From: Allobosea sp. Root381
GTDB lineage: Bacteria; Pseudomonadota; Alphaproteobacteria; Rhizobiales; Beijerinckiaceae
Assembly: GCF_001429395.1 (NCBI RefSeq)
Contig: NZ_LMJT01000022.1
Span: 34,489 to 91,817, forward strand
Direction of reading: 5' to 3'
DNA: 57,329 bases
Shown here one piece after another: positions 1 through 9,300 of this stretch (the first letter of the stretch is position 1; the number at the start of each line of letters is the position of its first letter). Below the pieces are notes generated by a model, which did not search any database, was not told where the DNA came from, and saw nothing but the letters and a program-made list of their open reading frames with translations. A program made the translations under genes and the position numbers.

Positions 1-1494
1 CGGCTCGCCGCCGATGGTCTTGCCAAGGCCCAGCGCCAGCTTGTGCTTGGAACTCTCGAAATCCTGGCTGGCGAGCAATTCGCGCAGGAAGACCGTCTCG
101 CGCTTGGCGTTGGGCAGCTCGATGCCGATGGCGTTCTTGCCCTGCACCACCGCGACGCGCGCCGAGATCGCGCTCATCGAGCGCGCAATGTCGTCCGCAA
201 GCGAGATCACGCGGGAGGATTTCGTGCCTGGCGCTGGCTCGAGCTCGTACAGCGTCACCACCGGGCCGGGGCGAACCTGCGTGATCTCGCCGCGGACGCC
301 GAAATCCTCGAGCACGCCTTCGAGCAGCGTGGCGTTCTGCTCCAGCGCGTCGGTCGAGATCGCGTTCGCGGGCAGCTTCTTGGGCTCGGACAGATAGGTC
401 AGCGGCGGCAGTTCGAACTGGTCGCGGTCGAGCAGGGAGGGCTGGGCTTCACGCTGGATGCGCTTGCCCGGCTTGGGCGCCGCCGGCGGCGCCGTGACGC
501 GTGGCGCGTTCAGGTCGCGCAAATCCTGCGGCTCGTCGTCGTCGAGATCGAAAGGCGGGTCGAAATCGGGTCGGGCAGCCGCCTTGCCGCTACGCGCGCC
601 GGGCAGCGGCTCGGGATCGAAGGCCGGAACGACCGGCCGCATCGGCGGCTCGCGGCGGGGGCCGTCCTGGAACTGCGGTTCGCGGCGAACGCGGCCAGCG
701 GCGGGAAGCGCATCGCCGGCATGACCGCCAGGATGTGCGCCCTGCGTCGCGGCCCTTGGCGCCTGCGGCAGCCGGCGCAGGATCATGCCGCGCAGCGCCA
801 TCGCGCCATGGGCGAGCCAGCCGATCAGGATGACGGCGATGCCCGGCTCGTCATCGCGGCGATCCTCGCTCTCGGACCAGGATTCATTGGCTTCATCGAG
901 GTCGGAGGCCGGATCCTCGTCATGGACGAAGCCGAAGCCGGCGGCAGCGGTCACGGCCAGAATGGCGATGCCGGCATAGAGGAAGCCGACGAGGCCGCCG
1001 AGCGCATTGCCCGCGATGCCGGCGATGTTGCGGGTGCCGAACAGCAGGCCGTCGCCGATGACGCCGCCCATGCCGGTGGGCAGAGGCCAGCGTGGCGTTG
1101 CCGGCAGAGCGCTGCCGACGGCGGCCGTGGCGGCGACGCCGACCACCCAGAGGCCAAGCTTGAGCGCGCCCCGGTCGAAGAGATGGAACCGCACCAGCCT
1201 GAGCGACCAGATCACCGGCGGAAAGAGCAGCGCGATGACGCCAAGGCCGATCAGCTGCATCAGCAGGTCGGCGATCATGGCGCCGGGCCGGCCGAGCCAG
1301 TTCCTGACCGCGCCGCTGGTGGCGTTGTTGAGGCTGGGATCGTCGACCGACCAGCTCGCCAGCGAGAGCGCGACGACGGCCATCAGGGCGAGCAGGGTCA
1401 GGCCCGTGATCTCGCTGGCGCGGCGCGACAGGAACTCGCGCACCGGATCGGGCAGGCGGTCCATCAGCGAGGAGGAGCGTCGGATCGTGCGCAT
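1..1494 (-). CDS. ftsK: DNA translocase FtsK, N-terminal 498 residues (runs off the window)
   Basis: FtsK couples septum closure with chromosome segregation, pumping DNA towards dif at the division site. The visible part starts at the only in-frame ATG after an upstream stop (MRTIRRSSSLMDRLPDP). It has about four membrane segments: residues 24-45, 75-98, 112-130 and 150-190. A long charged, proline-rich linker follows, then the start of the motor domain, where the last visible residues read LGLGKTIGGEP. That stretch matches the family just before the Walker A region. The ATPase core and gamma domain lie beyond base 1, so the gene is cut by the window edge, not broken. A CtrA-type site lies about 75 bp upstream. 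Identification is from the N-terminal membrane layout plus the motor-domain entry; confident. Confidence 0.93.
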   Translation of the reverse strand, partial: MRTIRRSSSLMDRLPDPVREFLSRRASEITGLTLLALMAVVALSLASWSVDDPSLNNATSGAVRNWLGRPGAMIADLLMQLIGLGVIALLFPPVIWSLRLVRFHLFDRGALKLGLWVVGVAATAAVGSALPATPRWPLPTGMGGVIGDGLLFGTRNIAGIAGNALGGLVGFLYAGIAILAVTAAAGFGFVHDEDPASDLDEANESWSESEDRRDDEPGIAVILIGWLAHGAMALRGMILRRLPQAPRAATQGAHPGGHAGDALPAAGRVRREPQFQDGPRREPPMRPVVPAFDPEPLPGARSGKAAARPDFDPPFDLDDDEPQDLRDLNAPRVTAPPAAPKPGKRIQREAQPSLLDRDQFELPPLTYLSEPKKLPANAISTDALEQNATLLEGVLEDFGVRGEITQVRPGPVVTLYELEPAPGTKSSRVISLADDIARSMSAISARVAVVQGKNAIGIELPNAKRETVFLRELLASQDFESSKHKLALGLGKTIGGEP

Positions 1495-1567
1495 GCGTGG
1501 TTGGCCGTCATCCCGGGACTGCAGGCCGCGTCGCTCCGGCCATCCCGATCAGGTTAGGAAGACGAGG

Positions 1568-1582
1568 TTAAGACCCGCTTAA
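1568..1582. promoter_or_regulatory. Candidate CtrA binding site upstream of ftsK
   Basis: TTAA, seven bases, TTAA (half sites 1568-1571 and 1579-1582), extended to a GGTTAA/TTAACC inverted pair. This is exactly the full-site spacing of the alphaproteobacterial cell-cycle regulator CtrA. It lies 74 bp before the ftsK start codon on the side where its promoter must be. Binding is inferred. Confidence 0.5.
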
Positions 1583-1631
1583 CCTTGGCGGCGTTGCAGA
1601 TCCGGTCCGCCGGCGGGCTGAGCCCCGATCA

Positions 1632-1679
1632 AGCATCGGCCCGAAAAGTGGCATGCGGTTCTCGGGAAAAGCCGATGCG
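1632..1679. repeat. Dispersed intergenic palindrome, family A (complete copy)
   Basis: Inverted ends GCATCGGC (1633-1640) and GCCGATGC (1671-1678) enclose CCCGA...TCGGG, giving an interrupted hairpin. One half recurs in inverted orientation at 53806-53836 (AGCATCGGCCCGAAA, GTGG, ATGCGGTT in both). From memory this resembles a family common in Hyphomicrobiales intergenic regions. Confidence 0.6.
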
Positions 1680-1685
1680 AGATCC

Positions 1686-1719
1686 AAGCAAAATCCCCGG
1701 CGGGCGACCGCCGGGGATT
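1686..1719 (-). terminator. Rho-independent terminator of glnK-amtB
   Basis: Perfect 12-bp stem (1692-1703 with 1708-1719, loop of four). On the minus strand it is followed by ATTTTGCTT. It lies 25 bp beyond the amtB stop codon. Confidence 0.8.
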
Positions 1720-1734
1720 GTTTCACGTGAGACG
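1719..1734. other. parS-like ParB binding site (14 of 16 bases)
   Basis: TGTTTCACGTGAGACG matches the classical parS palindrome TGTTTCACGTGAAACA at 14 of 16 positions, including the CACGTG core. It abuts the amtB terminator. A second 14/16 match lies at 49030. Function as a partition site is inferred. Confidence 0.4.
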
Positions 1735-1743
1735 CGGGAACGA

Positions 1744-3090
1744 TCAGATGTTGTAGGCGCGCTCGCCATGCTCGGCGATGTCGAGACCCTCGCGCTCCTC
1801 GTCCGGGGTGACGCGCAGGCCCATCACCACGTCGACGATCTTGAACAGGATGAAGGAGCCAACGCCGCACCAGACGATGGCGATGACCACCGCGACGATC
1901 TGCTTCCAGACCTGGGCGCCCATCGCGTAGTCGGCGACGCCGACGCCCCCGAGAGCGGGCGCAACGAAGATGCCGGTGCCGATCGAGCCGATGATGCCGG
2001 CGACGCCGTGGATGCCGAAGACGTCAAGCGAGTCATCGTAGCCCAGCGCGTTCTTGATCGTGGTGCACATGAAGAAGCAGACCACGCCGCAGAGCGCGCC
2101 GAGTACGATCGCGCCCATCGGGCCGATGAGGCCGGCGGCCGGGGTGACGGCGACGAGGCCGGCGATGATGCCGGACAGCATGCCGAGCAGCGAGGGCTTG
2201 CCCTTGATCACCCATTCGATGAACAGCCAGCCCAGAGCGGCGCCGGCGGTCGCGGTGAGCGTGTTGATCATGGCAAGCGCCGCACCGGCCGTGGCCTCGA
2301 GGTTCGAGCCGGCATTGAAGCCGAACCAGCCGACCCAGAGCAGGCAGGTGCCGATGAAGGTCATGGTCAGGGAGTGCGGGCTCATCAGCTCTTTGCCATA
2401 GCCGATGCGCTTGCCGAGCACGAGCGCGCCGACCAGCGCGGCGATGCCGGCATTGATGTGGACGACCGTGCCGCCGGCGAAGTCGAGCGCACCCAGCGTG
2501 AACAGGTAGCCCTCGCTGAACCAAACCATATGGGCCATCGGGAAATAGACGAAGGTGCTCCAGAGCACGACGAAGAGCAGCAGGGCCGAGAACTTCATGC
2601 GCTCCACCAGGCCGCCGATGATCAGGGCCGGGGTGATGATCGCGAAGGTCATCTGGAAGCAGATGAAGACGTATTCCGGGATCACGACGCCCTTGGTGAA
2701 GGTATCGGTCGTGGTTTCGGTGGAGACGCCGGCGAGGAAGGCCTTCGAGAAGCCGCCGATGAAGCTGGTCAGCGAGCCGCCGCCGGTGAAGGCGAGGCTG
2801 TAGCCATAGACCACCCAGATGATGATCATGACGGCGGCCGTCGCGGTGATCTGGCTCATCACCGAGAGCATGTTCTTCGAGCGGGCGAGACCGCCGTAGA
2901 AGAGGGCGAGGCCCGGGAGCGTCATCATCAGGACGAGCAGGGCGGAAACCAGCATCCAGGCGGTGTCGCCCTTGTTGGCCACGGGGGCGGCGGGAGCTTC
3001 CGCGGCAGCCTGCGCGAGCGCGATACCGGCGCTCGTCGTGGAGAGCGCGAGCCCGGTCAATCCGGCCCGCAGGAACGTCTTCAAAGTCAT
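1744..3090 (-). CDS. amtB: Ammonium transporter AmtB with signal peptide
   Basis: Inner-membrane ammonium channel, trimeric with 11 transmembrane helices, blocked by GlnK when nitrogen is plentiful. The 448-residue protein begins with a cleavable signal (residues 1-27, ending ALAQ), then the standard Amt core: DTAWMLVSALLVLMMTLPGLALFYGG, FAGGTVVHINAG with its conserved His, and DDSLDVFGIHGVAG near the C-terminus. A longer reading frame from 3201 exists, but ATG 3090 has an AGGAG ribosome site and gives the signal peptide directly. It follows glnK by 31 bp, the usual operon, so expression is expected to follow nitrogen limitation. A terminator follows. Very secure. Confidence 0.97.
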   Translation of the reverse strand: MTLKTFLRAGLTGLALSTTSAGIALAQAAAEAPAAPVANKGDTAWMLVSALLVLMMTLPGLALFYGGLARSKNMLSVMSQITATAAVMIIIWVVYGYSLAFTGGGSLTSFIGGFSKAFLAGVSTETTTDTFTKGVVIPEYVFICFQMTFAIITPALIIGGLVERMKFSALLLFVVLWSTFVYFPMAHMVWFSEGYLFTLGALDFAGGTVVHINAGIAALVGALVLGKRIGYGKELMSPHSLTMTFIGTCLLWVGWFGFNAGSNLEATAGAALAMINTLTATAGAALGWLFIEWVIKGKPSLLGMLSGIIAGLVAVTPAAGLIGPMGAIVLGALCGVVCFFMCTTIKNALGYDDSLDVFGIHGVAGIIGSIGTGIFVAPALGGVGVADYAMGAQVWKQIVAVVIAIVWCGVGSFILFKIVDVVMGLRVTPDEEREGLDIAEHGERAYNI

Positions 3091-3121
3091 GGTTGGAACT
3101 CCTGGGAGTAGGATCGCGGGC

Positions 3122-3649
<528 letters not shown>

Positions 3650-3698
3650 TTAGGTTTTGAGCGTCTGATGAGAATCTAGGCGTGTGCCTAGATTTTGT

Positions 3699-4565
3699 TC
3701 AGGCGAGGTCCGGGCGCGGCCGGATCAGGCCTTCCTGCGCGACGGAAGCGACCAGGCGGCCCTGCCGGTCGAAGATGAGCCCGCGCGAGAAGCCGCGCGC
3801 CCCGGATGTCGAGGGGCTGTCCTGCGAATAGAGCAGCCACTCGTCGGCCCGGAACGGCCGGTGGAACCAGAGGGCGTGGTCGAGGCTGGCGCCCTGGATT
3901 TTCTGGTCGAAGACAGTCGTGCCGTGTGCGATCAGGCTCGAATCGAGCAGCATCAGGTCGGAGGCGTAGGCGAGGACACTCTGGTGCAGCGCCGGTTCGT
4001 CCGGAAGCGGCTCCATCGCCCGGATCCAGACATTAAACTTCGGCTCCATCTTGCCGCCATCGCGATAGCGCTGGAGCTCGACCGGCCGGATCTCGATCGG
4101 CCGCTCGCGCTTGTAATAGGCCTGAATCGGATCGGGCATATGCGGCAGGATGGTGCGCGCCATCTCCTCGCGGTCGGGCAGCTCCTCCGGCATCGGGACC
4201 TTCGGCATCGGCATCTGATGGTCGTAGCCCGGCTCCTCGACCTGGAAGGAGGCCGACATGGCGAAGATCGCCTCGCCCTTCTGGATCGCAAGCACGCGCC
4301 GCGTCGTAAAGGAGCGGCCGTCGCGCAGGCGGTCGACCTCGTAGATGATCGGTACCGTCGGGTCGCCGGCCAGCAGGAAATAGGCGTGGAGAGAATGCGG
4401 CTGGCGGCCTTCGACGGTCTTGCAGGCGGCGTAAAGCGATTGCGCGATGACCTGCCCGCCATAGACGCGCGGCCAGGTCGATTTCGGGCTGCGACCGCGG
4501 AACAGGTTGCGCTCGAGCGGCTCGAGGTCGAGGATCGCCGTCAGGGAAGCGCTGATCTGGGACAT
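3699..4565 (-). CDS. tesB: Acyl-CoA thioesterase II (TesB)
   Basis: Cytosolic double-hotdog hydrolase cleaving acyl-CoA to free fatty acid and CoA. It is 288 residues, the normal length. The catalytic set is recognisable: Asp203 (AYASDLMLLDSSL), a Ser at 227 in place of the usual Thr (GASLDHALWFHRPF) and Gln277 (SVAQEGLIR). The N-terminal hotdog has RVYGGQVIAQSL. Transcribed divergently from the UbiH-like gene across 160 bp holding a palindromic repeat. No operon partner is evident. Confident in family; chain-length preference unknown. Confidence 0.95.
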   Translation of the reverse strand: MSQISASLTAILDLEPLERNLFRGRSPKSTWPRVYGGQVIAQSLYAACKTVEGRQPHSLHAYFLLAGDPTVPIIYEVDRLRDGRSFTTRRVLAIQKGEAIFAMSASFQVEEPGYDHQMPMPKVPMPEELPDREEMARTILPHMPDPIQAYYKRERPIEIRPVELQRYRDGGKMEPKFNVWIRAMEPLPDEPALHQSVLAYASDLMLLDSSLIAHGTTVFDQKIQGASLDHALWFHRPFRADEWLLYSQDSPSTSGARGFSRGLIFDRQGRLVASVAQEGLIRPRPDLA

Positions 4566-4593
4566 GGTCGCAAGGCTCTGATTCTTGTCGGAC

Positions 4594-4637
4594 GCATTTT
4601 CTTCACTCGAACCGGTGTCGAGCTCGCTCGAAAATGC
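4594..4637. repeat. Dispersed intergenic palindrome, family B
   Basis: Ends GCATTTTC (4594-4601) and GAAAATGC (4630-4637) flank CGAACCGGTG and a TCGCTCG segment. I recall this layout as a widespread Hyphomicrobiales intergenic repeat. It sits in the divergent tesB/ubiH-like spacer. Single copy in this window. Confidence 0.5.
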
Positions 4638-4725
4638 CCCAGCAAACGGATTGACGGTTCGGCCGGTCGTGCCGCATCAGCACCGACGCATCCAGAGCCG
4701 TCAAGCCGGCACGCCAAGGAGATAG

Positions 4726-5976
4726 ATGATGGCCGTCGTGACCGAGTCCAGCGAGGCGATCGTGATCGCGGGCGGCGGCATCGCCGGGCTCTCGCTGGCT
4801 CTCGCGCTGAAGCAGGCCCTCGGCAAGGCGTTTTCGGTCGTCGTCACCGATCCGGCGTTGACGGCGCCGCCGCGCCCCGACAACAGGGCCTATGCGATCG
4901 CCGCTGCCGCGCAGGCGATGCTGCGCGCGCTGGGGATCTGGGAGGCGATCGCAGCCACCGCCCAACCGATGACCGAGATGATCGTCTCCGACAGCCGCAA
5001 TGGCGACGCGGTTCGTCCGGTCTTCCTGACCTTCGACGGCGAGGTCGAGCCGGGGCAACCCTTCGCCTATATGGTCGCGAACGGCGCATTGGTCGCGGCC
5101 CTGACCGAAGCCTGCCGCGCGGCCGGCGTCGTGCTGCGGGGCGATCGGGTCCGCAGCTTCGAGAGCGGGGCCTCGGGCGTCGCGATCATGCTGGCCGATG
5201 GCGAGCGGCTTTCCGCCCGCCTTCTGGTTGCGGCAGACGGGGCGCGGTCGAAGCTGCGCGAACAGGCGGGGATCGGCTGGGTCGGCTGGGATTACCGGCA
5301 GTCGGGACTGGTCGCGACGGTCGGCCATGAGCGGCCCCATGGCGGCCGGGCTGTCGAGCACTTCCTGCCCTCGGGCCCCTTCGCCATCCTGCCGCTGAGC
5401 GATGACGGCCGTCTCGGCCATCGCTCCTCCATCGTCTGGACCGAGCGCGCCGAGAACGTGCCGGCGCTGCTCGCCCTCGACGAGATCGACATGCTGGCCG
5501 AGATCGAGCGGCGTTTCGGGCTGGAGCTCGGCGAGATCGCGCTGGAGAGCCCGGTTTCGGCGCATCCTCTCGGCTTCGGTATCGCGCGAAGCTTCGTCGG
5601 CGAGCGGCTGGCGCTCTTGGGGGATGCGGCGCATCTGATCCACCCCATCGCAGGTCAAGGCCTCAATCTCGGCCTCAAGGACGTGGCGGCGCTGGCCGAG
5701 ACGATCGTCGATGCGGCCCGGCTCGGGCTCGATCCGGGCGCGGCCGAGGTGCTCGAGGGCTACGAGCAGGCCCGTCGCTTCGATACGCTGGCGATGGGCG
5801 CGGTCACGGACGGGCTCAACCGGCTGTTCTCGAACGATGTCATGCCGATCCGGCTGGCGCGCGATCTCGGCCTCGGGCTGGTCGACCGGCTTCCGGGGCT
5901 GAAGCGCTTCTTCATCCGCGAGGCCGCGGGCGTCGCCGGCGAGCCGCCGCGGCTGCTGCGCGGCGAAGCGCTGTAG
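4726..5976 (+). CDS. ubiH: UbiH/VisC-family FAD-dependent hydroxylase (ubiquinone biosynthesis)
   Basis: Flavin monooxygenase of the UbiH/UbiF/VisC group, expected to hydroxylate the benzoquinone ring during ubiquinone synthesis at the inner membrane face. The 416-residue protein has the FAD dinucleotide fold GGGIAGL at 16-22, the DG motif DGARSKLR at 171-178, and the second FAD motif GDAAHLIHPIAGQG at 299-312. ATG 4726 (followed directly by another ATG) has AAGGAG 5 bp upstream. Which ring position it modifies (UbiH, UbiF or UbiL type) cannot be told from sequence alone. Stands alone, followed by two small hairpins. Confidence 0.88.
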   Translation: MMAVVTESSEAIVIAGGGIAGLSLALALKQALGKAFSVVVTDPALTAPPRPDNRAYAIAAAAQAMLRALGIWEAIAATAQPMTEMIVSDSRNGDAVRPVFLTFDGEVEPGQPFAYMVANGALVAALTEACRAAGVVLRGDRVRSFESGASGVAIMLADGERLSARLLVAADGARSKLREQAGIGWVGWDYRQSGLVATVGHERPHGGRAVEHFLPSGPFAILPLSDDGRLGHRSSIVWTERAENVPALLALDEIDMLAEIERRFGLELGEIALESPVSAHPLGFGIARSFVGERLALLGDAAHLIHPIAGQGLNLGLKDVAALAETIVDAARLGLDPGAAEVLEGYEQARRFDTLAMGAVTDGLNRLFSNDVMPIRLARDLGLGLVDRLPGLKRFFIREAAGVAGEPPRLLRGEAL

Positions 5977-5986
5977 GGCTTACGTC

Positions 5987-6009
5987 ATGGTCGGGCTCGA
6001 CCCGACCAT
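5987..6009. repeat. Short hairpin downstream of ubiH-like gene
   Basis: Perfect 9-bp stem ATGGTCGGG / CCCGACCAT with loop CTCGA, 11 bp after the stop codon. No clear T-run, so it may be a repeat element or weak terminator. Confidence 0.5.
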
Positions 6010-6071
6010 CTCTTGCTGACGATCATCATCGCCGATGGCGCTCGCATGGCGGCGCTTCATTCGGCACGAGC

Positions 6072-6092
6072 TTCTCGGGACAAGCCCGAGAA
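6072..6092. repeat. Dispersed palindrome, family C (copy 1)
   Basis: TTCTCGGG / CCCGAGAA, 8-bp stem with a 5-base loop, followed by TGAC. The word CCCGAGAATGAC recurs at 41303-41314 as the right arm of a longer hairpin, so the two belong to one dispersed family. Confidence 0.55.
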
Positions 6093-6106
6093 TGACACGG
6101 TGCTTC

Positions 6107-6307
6107 CTACCCCTCCAGCGGCCGCGCCTCTTCCGGCAGCATGATCGGGATGCCGTCGCGGATCGGATAGGCGAGCTTCGCCGCCTGGCTGATCAGCTCC
6201 TGCCTGGCCGCGTCATATTCGAGCGTCGTCTTGGTCAGCGGGCAGACCAGGATCTCCAGCAGCTTGGGGTCGATGCGGGTGGCGGGTTCGTTCGTGTCGT
6301 CGGTCAT
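6107..6307 (-). CDS. Trm112-family small protein (YcaR-like)
   Basis: 66-residue protein with the Trm112 pattern: [20 protein letters not shown] near residues 13-32 and [17 protein letters not shown] near the end. In eukaryotes and archaea such proteins activate methyltransferases; in bacteria the role is poorly defined and they often lie near lipid A or quinone genes. Only one Cys of the usual zinc set remains (CPL), so zinc binding is unlikely. It follows the glutamate dehydrogenase gene by 48 bp on the same strand and could be co-transcribed. Confidence 0.88.
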   Translation of the reverse strand: MTDDTNEPATRIDPKLLEILVCPLTKTTLEYDAARQELISQAAKLAYPIRDGIPIMLPEEARPLEG

Positions 6308-6355
6308 GTCATGGCTCGTTTCGGTTGATCCGGTGCGGATGGAGTGGCGTCGGTT

Positions 6356-9300
6356 TCACGCTCGCTTCCGCGGCAGGTCGGCCAGCATTCCCGCGGCGAC
6401 CATCAGCTTGGGCAGCGAGAGACCCGATGAAGCGATCGCCTGGATCGTGCTGCGGGTTCGGTCGGCATCGGCGCCTCGCTCTGTGAGCCAGGCATCCAGC
6501 GCGCTCTTGCCGTCCGCGGCCGCGGCGATCTCGCGGGTGAGATTGGCCTGCGCGTCGAACAGTGTCTCGATGGCGCGCTCCCGAGCGAGGCGTTCGTAGT
6601 CGTCGGTGGCGGGCACTGCGGCTGCCGCGCTCGCCAGCGCCGAGAGGCCGAAGACCGAATCGACTCCGAAATGAATCCGCGCGACGTCGGCGATGTCGCG
6701 CTTCGTCTGTTCCGCGATATCCACGATCTCCGTCGCCTGGGCCAGCGACGGCAGGCTGGCGATGCGCACAGCCAGGGTTTCGGGCACACCCTCCGAGGTC
6801 AGGACGGCGATGCGGGCTTGCCGCGCCTGACCGGCTGCGTCCGGCAGCAACTGGTCGAGCTCGGCGGCGAGCGCCGCCACGCCGGCTGCGTAATGCGCCA
6901 CGGTCGGTTCGATGGCGCCCGGCTTCGCCACGCCCCGGCGCAGGAACCAGCCCATCCTGTCGCTGACCAGCTGCTGAACGGCAGCATAGAGCCCGAGCTG
7001 GGTCTTGCCGGGCAGCTGGGCGTCGAGGGCGTCGATCGCACCGTTCAGCGAAATCAGGTCGAAGGAATCGCGCGCGATCGCATAGGCTGCGGCGATGGCC
7101 GGAGCGTCGGCATGCGTCAGCGCGGCGAGCACCGGCACCAGTGCCGGGCCGCCGCGATTGACGATGGCGTTGGCGAGCTGGGTCGCGACGATCTCTCGCC
7201 GCAGCTTGTGGCTGGCGATCTCCTGGCCGTAGCGCTCGCGCAGTGCCTGCGGGAAGTAGCGCACCAGCTCGCTGTTCAGATAGAGATCGTCCGGAACCTC
7301 CGATGCCAGCAGGGCGTCGTGCAGGGACAGCTTGGCATAGGCCAGCAGCACCGCGAGCTCCGGCCGCGTCAGCCCCTCGCTGCGCTTCTCGCGCTCGGCC
7401 AGGACGGCGTCGCTCGGCAGATACTCCACCGTGCGGTCGAGCCGGCCATCGGCTTCGAGCGTCTGCATCAGGTAACGCAGGCCGGGTGTTGCGGCCACGC
7501 CCTTGGCCTCGGTCAGCGACAGGGCCAGCGTCTGGAGATAGTTGTTGCGCAGCACGAGCAGGCCGACCTCGTCGGTCATCTCGGCGAGCAGCGCGTTACG
7601 GGCCTCCTCCTTCAGCTGCCCGCTCTGCACCGGACCTGCCAGCGCGATCTTGATGTTGACCTCGACGTCGGAGGTGTTGACGCCGGCGGAGTTGTCGATC
7701 GCGTCGGTGTTGAGCCTGATGCCCTTGCGCGCCGCCTCGATGCGGCCACGCTGGGTCACGCCGAGATTGGCGCCCTCGCCGATGACGCGGGCCCTGACAT
7801 CGCTGCCAGTGACGCGGATCGCGTCATTGGCGCGGTCGCCAACCTGGGCGTCGCTCTCGTCCGAGGCGCGGATATAGGTGCCGATGCCGCCGAACCACAT
7901 CAGGTCGACGCGAGCCTTCAGGATCGCCGTCATCAACTCGGGCGGCGAAACCTCGGGCTTGTCGATGTCGAGCAGCTCCCGCAGCGTCTTGTTCAGCGGA
8001 ATGCTCTTGGCCTGGCGCGAGAACACGCCGCCGCCGGCCGAGATCAGGCTCTTGTTATAATCCTGCCAGGACGAGCGCGGCAGGTCGAACAGGCGCCGGC
8101 GCTCGGCCAGCGAAGCGGCCGGGTCCGGGTCGGGATCGAGGAAGATGTCGCGATGGTCGAAGGCGGCGAGGAGCTTGATCGCCGGCGAGAGCAGCATGCC
8201 GTTGCCGAAGACGTCGCCCGACATGTCGCCGACGCCGGCGACGGTAAAGGGCGTCGTCTGGATATCGATGTCGACCTCGCGGAAATGCCGCTTCACCGCT
8301 TCCCAGCCGCCGCGCGCCGTGATGCCCATGCCCTTGTGGTCGTAGCCCTGCGAGCCGCCGGAGGCGAAGGCATCGCCGAGCCAGTGGTGCTTCTCCAGCG
8401 AGAGCGCGTTAGCCGTGTCGGAGAAGGTCGCGGTGCCCTTGTCGGCGGCGACAACCAGGTAAGGGTCGTCGCCGTCATGGCGCACCGTGTCGGGCGGCGG
8501 CACCACGGTCTCGCCGTCGAGATTGTCGGTGAGCTCGAGCAGGGTGCGGATGAAGATGCGGTAGCTCTCGGTGCCCTCGGCCAGCCAGGCCTGCCGATCG
8601 GTCGCCGGCGGGAGCAGCTTCGGCACGAAGCCGCCCTTCGCGCCGACGGGTACGATGACCGCGTTCTTGACCTGTTGCGCCTTGACCAGGCCGAGCACCT
8701 CGGTGCGGAAATCCTGCGGCCTGTCGGACCAGCGCAGGCCGCCCCGCGCGACCTTGCCGAAGCGCATATGCACGCCTTCGACGCGCGGCGAATAGACGAA
8801 GATCTCGTAGAGCGGATGCGGCAGCGGCAGCGAATCGACCCTGGCGCAGTCGTATTTGATCGAGATCGTCCCGCGCGGCTGCCCGTCCGGGCCGATCTGG
8901 AAGAAATTGGTGCGCAAGCTCGCGTCGATCAGGTTGACGAGGCGGCGCAGGATGCGGTCCTCGTCGAGGCTGGTGACGGCCTCCAGAGCCGCCTCGATGT
9001 CGTTGCGCGCCGCTTCGGATTTCTCCGCGCGCTTGGCCTCGCCGAGGCGTGGATCGAATTTCGCGGTGAAATAGGCGATCAGCCCTGAGGCGATGCCGGG
9101 ATGGCGGGTCAGCGCGTCGGCGATGTAGCCCTGCGCATAGGGTGCGCCGACCTGGCGCAGGTAGCGCCCGAACGCACGCAGTAGCGCTGCCTCGCGCCAG
9201 GCCAGCCCAGCCGCCAGGACGAGCTGGTCGAAGCGGTCGGATTCGGCGAGGCCGCGGAATTGCGCCATCAGCGCGGCCTCGATGGTCGGGTCGAGGCGCG

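Noticed and set aside
43..1557. Long plus-strand open frame antisense to ftsK
   Set aside because: Low-complexity Arg/Ala/Gly/His composition typical of the antisense frame of GC-rich genes, while the minus strand codes for a recognisable FtsK.
1585..3111. 508-codon plus-strand frame over amtB
   Set aside because: Composition dominated by Asp, Glu, Gly, His and Arg, as expected opposite a membrane protein gene in GC-rich DNA; amtB is certain.
6671..9088. 805-codon plus-strand frame over the glutamate dehydrogenase gene
   Set aside because: Antisense shadow of a fully recognisable 1615-residue enzyme; no ribosome site and no family resemblance.
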